64,000 bases of DNA. Source: Pseudofabraea citricarpa (taxonomy: Eukaryota; Ascomycota; Leotiomycetes; Helotiales; Dermateaceae). The position numbers and the translations under genes are program-made. Positions 34,543 to 45,915 of this stretch are shown here, piece by piece (within the stretch, counting starts at the first letter, position 1; each line of letters begins with the position of its first letter). The notes beneath the pieces are model-generated. The model ran no database searches, was not told the origin of the DNA, and saw nothing but the letters and a program-made list of their open reading frames with translations. The stretch lies in contig JAPWGK010000014.1 in assembly GCA_029641185.1 (NCBI GenBank), positions 186,001 through 250,000 on the forward strand, read 5' to 3'.

Positions 34543-36687
34543 TCAAGTATAAATCGCCTCTTGTTCGTAATCTCGTTCCTGCTCATCCTCCACCTCATCC
34601 AAGAAGCCCAATCCACTATCGTACCTCCTCTTCGGTTTCATTTTCCTCGCCATCACGGGCGTGGTAGCCTTCCCCTCCTTCCCCACACCCATCCCCGTCG
34701 AGGGTTCACCACTCAGATAGCCCATGCCCAGATCCAAGACCTTGGACAACTGCTCTCTCATGCCCAGAATCACGATCCGCGCACGGCTCTTCTCCTGCTG
34801 GACCTCATTCCTCAAATCCGTATTCTCGCCCTCAAGGAGGGAATTCTCCTTCTTCAACCCTTCGATCGACTGCTGCGCCTCTCGCAGCGCATCATTGACG
34901 TCACAAATCTCACTTCTCAGCGCAGCTTCGCGATCTGAAGCTTCGTTCAGACACTCGTCTTTGGCCTCGCACACCTCGCGCATCTCTTCGCCCTTCTCGA
35001 GTGCAGCTTGCAGCCGCCTCGAGAGTTCCGCGACGAGCATCTCGTTCCCTTCGTTATCGGCGCGCGTGAAATCGTGTTCGAGCACTTCATCGTTAAACCG
35101 CTCTGTTGATTCGCGTTCTAGTTGCTCGATGAGCCGCTCTAAACCTGAAACTTCGTCGCGGTATCCACGGAGGGCGTCTTGTAAGCGTGAGTTGCTGATG
35201 TCTTTCTCTTCGATCTCGGTGCGTAGATCCGAGACGACGCAGGTAGCGAGGTGGAGTTCGTTCTGGCAGTCGCGCAGTGCGTCGACGCGCGTGTTTAGTT
35301 GTTGCCGGATTAGCACTTCTTGGTCATGGTACTGATCGATCGTATTATCCTGCTCTTTGGTTTTTGTGAGGAGCACACGGATACGCGTTACCAACATCGA
35401 GAGCAGTTTATCATTCTCAAATCCCTCGACGACTTCCCCGGGAGTGAGGTATTCAAGATCAAGGCGAGCTTGGCGGAATTGTGTAGCGATGGTAGAAATG
35501 ATTTCATCAGGTCCGCCTGGGTATCCGAGATGTAATATCTCGTTATTCAGGGCGTCGAATGCTTGGCCACGTTCGACAGATTGCGATTGTGTGAGTGCGA
35601 GTTGGGTGAGTACCGTATCAAGAGCCGCATCTAGAGTTGAATGATCATGTGAATCATTGACCGGGATGAATTCTGATAGCTTCTCCTCGAGACGAGAATG
35701 ATGGTCCTCCTTGAAGGCGATAGCCGAATTCAGATTGGCGATCTCAGACTGCAGATCTCGTAGCTGAGTCTGGAGTGCGATGTTCTCAGCATCAGGAGAA
35801 GTTTGAATCCCCGAAGACACGATCCTGCAAGGTGTGTTGGGTAGAGTACTGGGCGGAGAAGGAAAGGAGACATTGAGCCGGGTAGGTGTAGTCACCACCT
35901 CGTCATCATCATTCATACTGAAATCCTCATCGTAAGTCGTTATCATAAAATCATCGTGGTCGTTAGTCTCGTCTTCATGGAACGGATCACGAGCCGCCAT
36001 GGTCCAGTTGGGATCCCAGTTCCCCTCCTTCTGTTGCAATTCCGCTTTAAGTCCTGCGATCTGCTGCTCAAGTTCTTCCACCCGGCTACTGAGTCGAGTA
36101 TCTGTGGATGTCGATGTTCCGAACTCGACTTCTAGTTGACTTGCGATCTCGTGCTCGTCTCGCATACTCTGCATTTCTGCATCCTTGAGCTCCAACTCAT
36201 TCCTCAACCTTTCAACCTCTCTTCTTCTGCTTCGGGCTTCATGTCTCTTGTCCAATTCGATACTGTTCACTTCCTCACTAAGTCGATTTCTCCTCAACCG
36301 TCGCTTGACGCGTCCATCAAGAACCTGTCGCAGAGGAGCGAACTGTAAAGTTCCAGAAAGTGGCGCGTCATAATGGGCTCTATTCGAGACGGTAGTACTG
36401 GAGAGAGGAGTTGTAGAATGTCGTCTTCTAGAAGTCGTGGATGCGAGCGAGGTGCGTCGAATAAAAGGAGTGAGTCCTGAAGATGTAAGGTCCTCTGTGA
36501 TAGCAGGACCTGGATCCGAGAAGCGAACGCGTTTCTTGCTTCTTTTTGGTGTTGATGGTGGTGTTGAGATGCCGTGGATGTTTCGTGAGTTTATTCTTGG
36601 TCCTGCGCTACTTCTCCTCTTCCTCCGTACGGCGATACTCCTATCATCGTCAATATCGATTGTTGGTGGGTGGTCGAGGTCCGTCAT
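34543..36687 (-). CDS. Large coiled-coil protein of unknown function
   Basis: Single exon, about 714 residues from the ATG of M-T-D-L-D-H-P-P; the frame continues 66 codons upstream but that part is hydrophobic and looks untranslated. Residues about 20-60 are basic and Ser-rich with a K-R-S-K-K-R-V-R-F-S-D-P-G-P stretch that may act as a nuclear signal. Two long coiled-coil blocks follow: about 135-220 (rich in E-L-E-x-x-D heptads) and about 300-650, separated by an acidic linker with D-E-D-F-S-M-N-D-D-D-E. The C-terminus is basic then acidic. The composition resembles structural or spindle/septum scaffold proteins of fungi, but I do not recognise a family. It is divergent from nothing close by; more than 800 bp of spacer lies upstream. 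Confidence 0.75.
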   Translation of the reverse strand: MTDLDHPPTIDIDDDRSIAVRRKRRSSAGPRINSRNIHGISTPPSTPKRSKKRVRFSDPGPAITEDLTSSGLTPFIRRTSLASTTSRRRHSTTPLSSTTVSNRAHYDAPLSGTLQFAPLRQVLDGRVKRRLRRNRLSEEVNSIELDKRHEARSRRREVERLRNELELKDAEMQSMRDEHEIASQLEVEFGTSTSTDTRLSSRVEELEQQIAGLKAELQQKEGNWDPNWTMAARDPFHEDETNDHDDFMITTYDEDFSMNDDDEVVTTPTRLNVSFPSPPSTLPNTPCRIVSSGIQTSPDAENIALQTQLRDLQSEIANLNSAIAFKEDHHSRLEEKLSEFIPVNDSHDHSTLDAALDTVLTQLALTQSQSVERGQAFDALNNEILHLGYPGGPDEIISTIATQFRQARLDLEYLTPGEVVEGFENDKLLSMLVTRIRVLLTKTKEQDNTIDQYHDQEVLIRQQLNTRVDALRDCQNELHLATCVVSDLRTEIEEKDISNSRLQDALRGYRDEVSGLERLIEQLERESTERFNDEVLEHDFTRADNEGNEMLVAELSRRLQAALEKGEEMREVCEAKDECLNEASDREAALRSEICDVNDALREAQQSIEGLKKENSLLEGENTDLRNEVQQEKSRARIVILGMREQLSKVLDLGMGYLSGEPSTGMGVGKEGKATTPVMARKMKPKRRYDSGLGFLDEVEDEQERDYEQEAIYT

Positions 36688-37517
36688 GATGATTGTTTTG
36701 TTAGTTGGCCCGGTGATGTGAATATTGTAGAAGCATAGGAATAAATTAATAGGTACGTATACGTGTACAAGTAGAGTTAAATGAGGAAGATCATGAGAAT
36801 GAAGAAGAAGAGAAAGAGGATGCTTCAAAAATCTGCCTTTCTCAGACGCGGTTTCGGTTGCTCGAGCATTTACTCCAGGCCACATTCATGACCCAAGCCT
36901 AACATGGATGATGGAGGTGTAATGGAGTGGTTTGTTTACATTCAGCCCAAAGCAGATGTAGCGTCATCGCTTCAGGGCCTCCCGCTCGCTAAACGACTTC
37001 AAAACCTGGAGGGTCGAGCAAACGATTGGACCAGAGCATGACAACGAATTAACGCGTCGAGTCATCGGTGGAGCGTCTTGTTGATCCAAGTCATTCAAGT
37101 GGCGAACTTATTTCGGGGCCGCTGGGGTTGGGTTCTCGTGGTACCTGCGTTAGGAGAAGCTGGTGATGGTTGTTCAGTTATGCATGTTTGTATAACGGCA
37201 GTTCTTTACCATTTCCGATGTTTTGAGGGAGATGGTCAATTGAAGACGAGGAACATGATGACCGCATCAGAAGGCGTACTTAGCAGACGCCTAATAATGA
37301 AGGACAACGTATTTTGGGCAGGATCAGGCATTCCTGCCCAAACTTTCCTTTTCCTTGCCCCCCACTACGAGCAGTGATTCGGTGGTCAAGGATGCCAATG
37401 GATCTTATGCGATGCCACGGTAGCCAGGCATCACGAAGCAACCGAAATGATTGTGAGAAGACCAATATCAGTGCCATTATGCTCTCCAATTGTGTTCCAT
37501 CTCATGATCTCATGATC
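36688..37517. other. Intergenic region
   Basis: Upstream region of the coiled-coil gene and downstream region of the HNH gene, both on the minus strand. Nothing else recognised. Confidence 0.5.
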
Positions 37518-38333
37518 TCATCTGCACGTCCACCTGATTTTCCCTACCCAAGCAGCAAATTTTTGCACATCATCTCTTTCCAGTAGCTTCTCTACCGTAT
37601 AATAATTCTTAGCCAGCTCTTCATTGGTAGCGATCTTGTGTACGAAGCTGTGACAGGCTCGGCATATCCAAGCAACATTCTGCAATTGATCTTCCGTGTG
37701 CCAACCTCTCTTCAATACTCTCGCATGTGCGTCCTTCGGTATTAGATGATGATATGTAAGTGGTATCCAGGATCGGTCGCAAATTTCGCATTCGGAGAAT
37801 TGGTTCTTCGTGAGCGATGGAGGTGGTGGTGCTTTGATCACGGTGGTGAGATATGAATTGAGAATCGGGGTAAGGAATTCGGGGATTGTACGCGTCGATG
37901 GAAGGAGAGAATACGTCTCAAAGGATTCTACAACAGAGGAAGGCAGAGATATACATATTGAGGCTGTCGTATCGAGATCTAGAGGTAGGGAGTATTGACT
38001 CTGTAAAAGAGGGGTATTGAGCCAAATTGAGTAGGTCAGTGATCGCAATTCGGAAGGGAGGCTCGTGAAAATTTCATTTGCTATATACTACACACGTCAG
38101 TCTTTGAAATGCAGTGATTCATGCCTACTCACATCAATGAAGTCTGCTAACTCTGCGGCATCATTCTCTTCCTTCTCTGCTGGAGTGGTAGTGGGCTTGA
38201 TTGCTCTCTTCCTCCCATTGCTCTTCCTTTTTCTTGTCTTCTTCCCTGTTTCATCGGTTGACTTCTCAATCAGAGGAGTCGATAGACAATCCCTAAAGAG
38301 TTCAAAATTCGAGGCTTCATTGTTGGGTATCAT
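37518..38333 (-). CDS. HNH-type nuclease domain protein
   Basis: Two exons, 38333-38133 and 38087-37518, with a 45-nt phase-0 intron (GTGAGT donor, GTGTAG acceptor); about 256 residues. The N-terminal 65 residues are basic and hold a K-K-T-R-K-R-K-S-N-G-R-K-R cluster, a likely nuclear signal. The HNH module is near residues 165-225: C-x2-C (C-E-I-C), then the core Y-H-H-L-I-P-K, then C-x2-C-H with I-C-R-A-C-H-S-F-V-H-K. The paired cysteines suggest a structural zinc. Similar small HNH proteins occur widely in filamentous fungi and bacteria; substrate and role are not known. It is divergent from the haloacid dehalogenase gene with 351 bp between the starts. Confidence 0.82.
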
Positions 38334-38684
38334 TGGGAATTGATGGCGTGTTGTTGTGGGCGTAGATGTGGGGTGGCGGTGGTGAAGCGTGCGATGTCAG
38401 CGAAGGAGGATGAAGCTATTGACAGAATAGCCATTGTCGCCACTATCAAGCCATAAATTCCAATGTGCAACGATAGCTTCGATTAGAAAACCACGGCTGT
38501 GGTAGCTGGAATGGTTTGTCTCATGAATTGATTGTTTCGACATGGTACCAGTACCACACAGGAACGATCCGCGGTTTGGGTGACATTGGTCACGTGAAAT
38601 ATACCCCGCTGATGTCACCCACCATGTGCAGGCATTGAGATCTAGATGCTCTAGCTCTCAATCTTTTCTCCTTATCTTCACGCA
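38334..38684. promoter_or_regulatory. Divergent promoter region, HNH gene and dehalogenase gene
   Basis: 351 bp between two oppositely oriented start codons. No obvious TATA box or repeat. Confidence 0.4.
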
Positions 38685-39489
38685 ATGGCATCTCTGAGTA
38701 AGACGGTTATCGCCTTTGATCTCTACGGGACTCTTCTTTCTACCGAGTCCATTGCGCAAGAGCTCGCAACCCATTTCGGCGATGAGAAGGCTCAATCCAT
38801 AGCCGCACTATGGAGACGATACCAGCTGGAGTATACATGGCGGATGAATAGCATGTGTAGGTATTTGACGATGGTCTCTTGAGTGAAACTGACGGCTCCA
38901 AGCCTTATACAGACCCTTCTCCGAAATCACGCACGCCTCACTACAACATGCTCTCGCTGAGCACCACGTCTCCCTCTCCGAAGACGGCGCACAGAAGCTG
39001 ATGAAGGCTTACGACTCACTGAGCACATTTCCTGACGTCAAAGCTGCACTGAATTCACTCACTCATGACTCTACGATTGATGCATATGTGTTTTCGAATG
39101 GTACAGATGCCATGGTCACCTCTTCGGTCACTCAGTCGGCGTGTTTGTCTCCACACGCTGGGGTGTTCAAAGGTCTCGTTACCGTTGAAGAAGCCAAGGT
39201 TTTCAAACCCGACAGGAGAGTCTACGAATACCTTGCAGAAAGAGTCGGTCAAGAGGTGGGTCGGATCTGGCTGGTGAGCGGTAATCCGTTTGATATCGTC
39301 GGTGCACGACTCGCTGGGTTACAGGCAGCATGGGTTGACCGAGCTGGAGGGCATCATGGGATGGGAGGATGGAATGACAAGCTGGGAGATGTTTGCGGTG
39401 TCCAACCATCTGTTGTTGTTCACGGAGTCGATGATGCTGTGGATGCGATCAGGGAATGGGCTCGCCAGCATACTCCCGCAGATTATTGA
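38685..39489 (+). CDS. Type II haloacid dehalogenase-like hydrolase
   Basis: Two exons, 38685-38856 and 38903-39489, with a 46-nt phase-1 intron; about 252 residues. HAD-superfamily enzyme of the 2-haloacid dehalogenase class. Motif I is A-F-D-L-Y-G-T-L (nucleophile Asp about residue 12; D-x-Y-G-T is typical of dehalogenases, where phosphatases have D-x-D). Y-T-W-R-M-N-S-M follows as in family members. Motif II is V-F-S-N-G-T, motif III F-K-P-D-R-R-V-Y (Lys), and motif IV S-G-N-P-F-D-I-V-G-A. The preferred substrate cannot be read from sequence; fungal relatives are often found without known haloacid metabolism. The splice choice restores the conserved Y-R-P-F segment after the intron. Confidence 0.88.
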
Positions 39490-40683
39490 TTCCGATGATC
39501 TCATTGAGGGCTCTGACGGGCAAAAATGTGATACGTACCCAGTCGGATTGCTCTCGTGAAGCGACGGCAACGGCCCTTTCCCCACGGGGATACCGTGAGT
39601 CAGTCACGGCAAGATGAGATGTCCCGGAGAATTGATGTCGTTGCTGGGTGCTGGAAGGATCGACATGGTAGCACAGCGCGTGGTCATATACTCGTGGCAT
39701 CCGGTCTCATATGTGACGAGGGAAACACAAACAGGAAGGCCGGCATAAGCAATGCCAACTTATCAGGTAATAGCAAACGCACAAACTCAAAAAGAGTCAG
39801 TCAAGATGATGGGTTCTGGTAGGACTATCGGCCTAACTCGGCTCAACTAAGGCACAAGATGTGGTCATTTCATGGGGGGGGGGAAGAGACGATGAGCCGC
39901 CGAGAAGGGTTGACAGCAATGCTTATTCCCTCATGGGCCATGGCCAAGACGATCTGATCAAGCTTCTGTTCAATGCGAGATGCAAAGTACCGGCAGATGG
40001 CGATGGAGCTATGTCGACAATCCATGCCAGCGGGGCTATAGCGAAATGGCAGTTGCAGAGCCACTTCACCTCACCTCACTTCACCTCTCAGCTCAGCTCG
40101 CTTCGACGTTGTCCAGCTCGCGAGAATCAAGGAACACTAAGCGCGGCGGGCGATAGAAGTAGACGCGACAACTCAAAAGCGACGACCTCGGTTCAGATGG
40201 CATGGCTGCACAGGGCGTCGGCTGGTTCCTATTGGCTTCGGCCCTTACATGACTCCATAAATCAGTGCCACGAGACCTGGACTATTGTCAACGGGGGATT
40301 CAATAGCCACAGAGACCCTGATGATCTGACACATCTTGGAAACCAAGAATGCCACGCGCACACCCACAAGCAAAAAGCTCTCGCGTGATGTCTTTAAAAC
40401 TCTGCCATCCAGTTCTTCTGATCCGACGAACCACCCGTCATTTCATCATTGTGCCTCTGCTGCGTTGCCCGGCCTTATGGAAGCATTATAGATCTTTATA
40501 TAATATCCCTAGATTCGCGAACTCAAAGAGAGAAACAAGAGAATGAATGCCTTTGTTCGCTAGATTTACTTTCCAGATACACTTTTTGTTTACACATACA
40601 GTACTCCAAGTACCCCAAGTACCCCCCTATTCAGCGAGCATTCCGGCTTTCACGGCTTCGACTTGACGTAAACCAACGGCACT
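39490..40683. other. Intergenic region with invertase promoter
   Basis: About 1.2 kb. TATATAAT at 40497-40504 lies 180 bp before the invertase ATG. CCTCACTTCACCT units occur near 40,065-40,090 and CAAGTACCCC units at 40,607-40,627. No gene recognised. Confidence 0.5.
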
Positions 40684-42551
40684 ATGAAGGGTCTCGTCTG
40701 TGCTGGCCTAGCATATCTAGGCTTGCCGTCCCTCTTCACGAGGACATGTCTCCCAGAGAGACTTTCGCCAGAGATGGACGATACACAGGAGGTGGTCACT
40801 AGACAGGCTCCGAGCTACTCGGATCCATGGAGACCACAAGTGCACTTCACACCACCACAGAACTTCATGAATGATCCCAACGGGCTGTTCAGAGATGAAG
40901 ATGGGCTCTGGCATCTGTACTACCAGTGTGAGTTTGACATGAGCCTCCTCCTGCATGCGCCGGGATTCCCACCTGCCATGTGACACCCACGTGACCTGCA
41001 TCTTCATGCATCTGCAACCAAGCTGACCTGGTACAAGATGCGCCCTCCATCAATCCGGGACTGCTCAAGGAATGGGGACATGCAACATCGGCCGACTTGT
41101 ACTCCTGGACAAATCATCCGATCGCCATTCCTGGTGTCGCCGACCCGCTGTACTCCATCTTCTCGGGTAGCATCGTGGTCGACGTCGACAACACGTCGGG
41201 ATTCTTCCCGAACCAGAAGAATGGCATTGTGGCATTCTACACTGCATATACCGATGCCGAAGAGGCTCAAGCTATCGCTTATTCGACCGATGGCGGTTAC
41301 ACTTTCACCCAGTACGCTAACAACCCCATCATCTCCTTGAATCAGCACGATTTCCGGGACCCCAAGGTTGTCTGGCACGCCGAGACTCAGAAATGGGTGA
41401 TGGTTGTGAGCCATGCCGCCGAGCATTTCATCGCTTTCTACACGAGCCCGAACTTGATTGACTGGACTGAAGTTTCGAGATTCTCAAACCCGGCATTAAC
41501 GGGAACTTGGGAATGCCCTCAATTCTTGGGCGTTCCGTTCCGACCAGGTGCGTCTCCAGCGACGACTGATCAGGCTGCTCCTCTTCCCAACCACTATATC
41601 CTCGCTATTTCTCTTGGAGGCGGTGGACCAGGAGGTGGAGGAATCGTCAAGTACGTCCCGGGAACCTTTGACGGAACCACCTTCTCACCTTTCGACTCGC
41701 TTGCCACGCGCGTGATGGATTTCGGTCCAGATTCCTATGCGACGGCATTCTTCTACGATCTTAAAGGTGCTCCGGAACCCATCTCGATGTCATGGGCCGT
41801 AAATCTGCAGTATGCGACCAATGTACCGACGGGGACGGCTGAGGGTTGGATGTCAGCTATGAGCTTAGCACGTACTCACTACCTCGCGAACGTCTCCTCC
41901 ACAGGCTGGGATCTGATCACCGAGCCCTACAATTTCTCTCCCCTGATCTCCTCAACCGTGGCATCAGAATCCAACCTGGGTAACGGTGGCTTAGTGATCG
42001 ATTACTCTACCGTCCCATCCGGCACTATCCAATTCTCACTCAACATCACTGCTCCTTCATACAGCTCTCCTCTCGCCAACGCGACTATCTCGCTAGATTT
42101 CACGGCCTCCGGTACAGGCGAGGTCGTCTCCATTTCCTTCAGCCTCCTCACATCGACAAGCGAATCTGGTACACCTCCCGCAGCTTCCTTCACCATGAGC
42201 CGCTCACAAATCACGGGCTGGACCACAGCACCTCTGTCCGTCTCGCGCTCTAACCTCGTCCCCTTCAATTCGTTCGCCTCCTCGTCATCCACGCAGACGA
42301 ACTACCAGATTGATGGCATCCTCGATCGCACGATCTTGGAGATGTACCTTAATGGTGGCGTTGATACGGGAACGATGATCTTCTTCCCCACGGGAAAACT
42401 CGATACCATCTCCCTAAGTGTTGAGGGCCTTGGCGATGGTGCGTGGGTCGATCTTGAGGTCCTCGGTCTCAGGAGCGGGTGGACTAGCACGGCTGGAAAG
42501 AGGGAGAGACTTAGAGATGGGGAGGATGGGGAGAAGAGGGTTGATCTTTAG
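40684..42551 (+). CDS. Secreted invertase (glycoside hydrolase family 32)
   Basis: Two exons, 40684-40927 and 41038-42551, with a 110-nt phase-1 intron (GTGAGT donor), giving about 585 residues. Splits sucrose to glucose and fructose outside the cell. The N-terminus is a probable signal peptide (about 20 residues). The five-bladed propeller begins with the nucleophile block F-M-N-D-P-N-G (Asp about 64), includes the stabiliser D-F-R-D-P-K (Asp about 189) and the acid/base E-C-P-Q-F-L-G (Glu about 240). The intron interrupts L-Y-Y-Q-Y, and the chosen splice restores it. A beta-sandwich C-terminal domain includes the conserved [12 protein letters not shown] segment. Several N-x-S/T sites agree with secretion. 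Inulinase or fructosyltransferase activity cannot be ruled out from sequence. Confidence 0.93.
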
Positions 42552-45500
42552 TTTTTCTTCTTCTTTCTTTTTCTTTTTTGGGTGGGTTAGGCTCGGTTGG
42601 GTTTTTATGGAATAAGCGGCTTTTGTTCTTCTTTCTTTGTATATGCGTTCAGCATTTGCGTAGGTTCATATGATATGGATGGATGACATGATATACGAAA
42701 GAGAAGAGACGCGAAGAGACGAGACGCGAAGAGAAGAGACGTCTAGAAAAAGATAAGATGCGATGACTCACGATCATGAGGAGGCCTTCTGGAACTGGAA
42801 ATTTTTAGCATAGGGATCAAGCATTCAGCATTTTGGGATTTCGAGTCGGGTTGGGTTTTTACTCTCTAGCTTGCTTTGGTTTATACCTACCTTATCGTCG
42901 TTGCTTTTCAACTTCGTGTATCTTGTTTCTCGTTCCTTGTTTGTCTTGGTTGCGTGCGAGCATGCATGTATAGGTATATAGGCAGTACAACTCATCAAGC
43001 TTTTTCAAAAAGGAAAAAAAGAAAAATTCATCGCAGGATCAAAAGAAACCTTCTCACTTATCTCCTCCGTCCGTACTCTACTCAGAAAACTCTTGCCCTG
43101 GGTTTCCTCACGTCCCAATAAAAGGAGGAGGGAAAAGAGAGTCAGCTGGCTTATTCATACCTCTACCGCCCAGCTCCTGTCTTCTTCTCTTTCTCGTTTT
43201 CTCTTTTGGACGCGTTGCTTGATGGGGATTATTTGTAGGTGAAGATAGGAGAGAATAGGAGGAGATAGGTGGGTTGTGTGGTGATGATTTTCCTAAGGAG
43301 AGAGGAGGAAGGAAGGAAGGAAGGGGTGGATAGCTAGGTTCTGTCGCTTAGCTCTGAGGGCGATTTATCTATAAGAGTGACAGGGAAGGGAAGAGGATCT
43401 GGGATATGTTCTCATCTTGCGAATGCTTTTTCCTTTGTGCTAGGTAGGGAATAGTCTTTGGAATTTCGCATACTTACTCGGATTTTCTCGGCCCCTGGTG
43501 AGAATATTTGGCATCGGCAAGATAGACCAGGCGCAAGAGGCTGTCAGAATACATCACCTTAAAAATCCTCGGTATGAAAAAAAAAAAGCATTCTTGTCTG
43601 GCATTCTTGCCTGGGTGCTGCTCGCTTGGGCTTCGCTTGAGGTTTAGGTGTACGTTTCGGAACTCGAGGTGAGGACAAGGGGTAAGAAGATGGGGGTTCA
43701 AAGGAATGGATGGTTAAGTGCGGAAGCGAGTGTACATGAATAGGAGGGAGAAATAGCGTGAGCATGGGAAGACGAACTTTTAGAGTTAGTCGTGTCTGGT
43801 TACTGGAGGTCAGTTTTCATTCGCTGTATCGTTCCGAAGGAGGCACGTATTTTGCAGCATGTGTGCCAATTAAAAATGACGAATTATTCGCTAGGTGGTA
43901 GCTATGTCCAGTCAAATAAAGAAACAGACATGACACAAAAGTTTGGGTTGCTTGACAGTCCTCAGTGTGTCGATACTGATGGTTACTTCGTCTTCCCTTG
44001 CCCTTGACTGCCTTTCTCAAAAGCTTCATCGAACTCCTTGATTTTCTTCTTCATCTCCCGTCTCGCTTGCGTCTTGCCTCGAGTCTTCTTCGCTGATATG
44101 AGAGAGGGAGACTCTGTATCGTTCGTGTATCGAGATAGAGCCTCGCTTGAGAAGGTGCTCGCTTCGCCTCGGGCAGAGGATTGGGTTCTGTATTGAGTTG
44201 GGACTGGTTAGCAAGCGAGTTTATGATGCAAGGATTACTGGATGAATAGGAATACAAACTGTGTCGAGTAGTTTGCATAGGTCTCTTGAGACATGAGGAG
44301 TATGGATAGATATCCCAAGGTATGCTGAATTGGGTATGGATATTTGGAGTATATATAGGTTGATGGGAGTAGATATAGGTTGGTAGAAGTAGATATAGTT
44401 GGATAGAAAAGAGAGTTGAGGTTCGAGAGGTATGAGCCGATTTGAAGGATGGAAGTAGGCAAGGGGAAGGAAGGGTAGCACAAGCAGTAGCCAAAAAGAA
44501 CCAAAATGTATAATAACCAAGATGATGTGCTGTACTTTAATAACTACAACGCTTTGCCGAGAGGCTGAAAAGATGATTGTATCATTGTATTTTAAACTTG
44601 GAGTTTGGGACGGGTAGTCTTTCGATTTATAGAAATTCTGAGGGGTTATGCCCAAAATAAAGATGCACCAGACCACACCACGCTGCCTTGCCGTACTCAT
44701 ATCTTGGGCGGCAATCAGCTTTGCGACTGACCTGCATTCTTGTTAGAAGTGTATACAATTGGTTTGTGTTATGCGTAGAGCTACCATGATGATGGTAGAA
44801 ACAACAAGGGTCGTCTTTCTGCCACGCTCGAATAGGCAAGGCTTGGTTTCCTTGCGTAATCAATCCAAGGTGGTAAGACTTCAGACGCAGGACACCTGCA
44901 GAGGCAGGACGCCGGACGCCAGGACGCCATTCCCATTCGAGCCACCGAGGAAGTGCTTTTTTTTTTTCTTTTCTTTCCCCCCGTATTCATTGACAGGTTC
45001 TAGGCCGCTGGCCCATGCCTCAAATCTATGTACTATGAAACTACTCGTAAAACCAACATTCGAACCCTGCCCATTCGAGCAATGGCCGGACGCACCAAAT
45101 GTCGCATCCACGCTCATATTTGATATGGGAAATGTGGAGTAGGCATTTGACTTACTATTCAATAAGCGCAAAGTAAATAATCTCTATAAATTGTAAATCA
45201 GTTTTAACGTGGGAGTTATTAAGATACCCTGAACCAAGGTAGCGTTTTAAATACGTCGTTGCAACGTCACTCGCCGAATCTACTTACACTTGATAATAAA
45301 GCAATAACCTCGAATCCCTATAAAATATTTAAAATTCAAGAAAAATACTCTTGAATAGTATTATTAGTATCCTCCGTAATTATAAGGTTAGTATAGTTAT
45401 ATTTACTATAATAGCTCGTAATAATTGTTATAAGATTGTTATTCTATTAAAAGGACTATAGAAGAATAACTACTAATATATTACTCGTATAAGTAGTAAA

Positions 45501-45915
45501 GTTAAGAGATTAACTTATTCGGTCGAGTCAACTAAGGAGCTACCGGCCTCCGGAGCAACTATGTTCCATGACACGTGAGGTAACACGTGATTCGTATTAC
45601 AACAAGTATGAAATCTGTTTTAGGAACTTGGAGCGAATTACTCTTGGCTTAGCTAGAAAGTTAGTGGTCAAATTAGTTACATGGAAATGCCTCTCCAAGC
45701 CTGTTTCTTACTGTTTCAAAGCGATAGTCAAGGCCGCTTCAAATCATAGAGATAGCATATAAATCGCATCGCATCTGTTTTTCTCTTGAGTAATAACCGG
45801 GTAATATATGCTTCGACTTCTGTCAATTATCCCAGGTTCGTAAAAAAGACAGAAAAAGGACGTGGATTTCGGAGATGATAAATACCCCGAGTATCCTAAA
45901 GTTCTTTCATGCGAG
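42552..45915. other. Long gene-free spacer including an AT-rich block
   Basis: About 3.4 kb. Contains GAAGAGACGC units (42,700-42,740), GGAAG units (43,310-43,325) and degenerate GTAGATATAGGTTG units (44,350-44,405). The block from about 45,160 to 45,540 is clearly more AT-rich than its surroundings, has no open frame and may be a RIP-degraded relic, but I could not find paired terminal repeats. Open frames at 44,051-44,700 (-) overlap the tandem repeats and have no family features. Confidence 0.5.

Noticed and set aside
36688..36885. 66-codon upstream extension of the coiled-coil gene
   Set aside because: Hydrophobic His/Leu-rich sequence unlike the rest; likely 5' untranslated DNA.
44051..44700. 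Overlapping minus-strand frames up to 159 codons
   Set aside because: They translate degenerate tandem repeats (Tyr/Ile/Pro units) in several frames at once, which is typical of spurious open frames.
45040..45075. Reverse-strand GGGTTCGAATG resembling a tRNA B box
   Set aside because: No matching T-stem, A box or acceptor stem at the required spacing.
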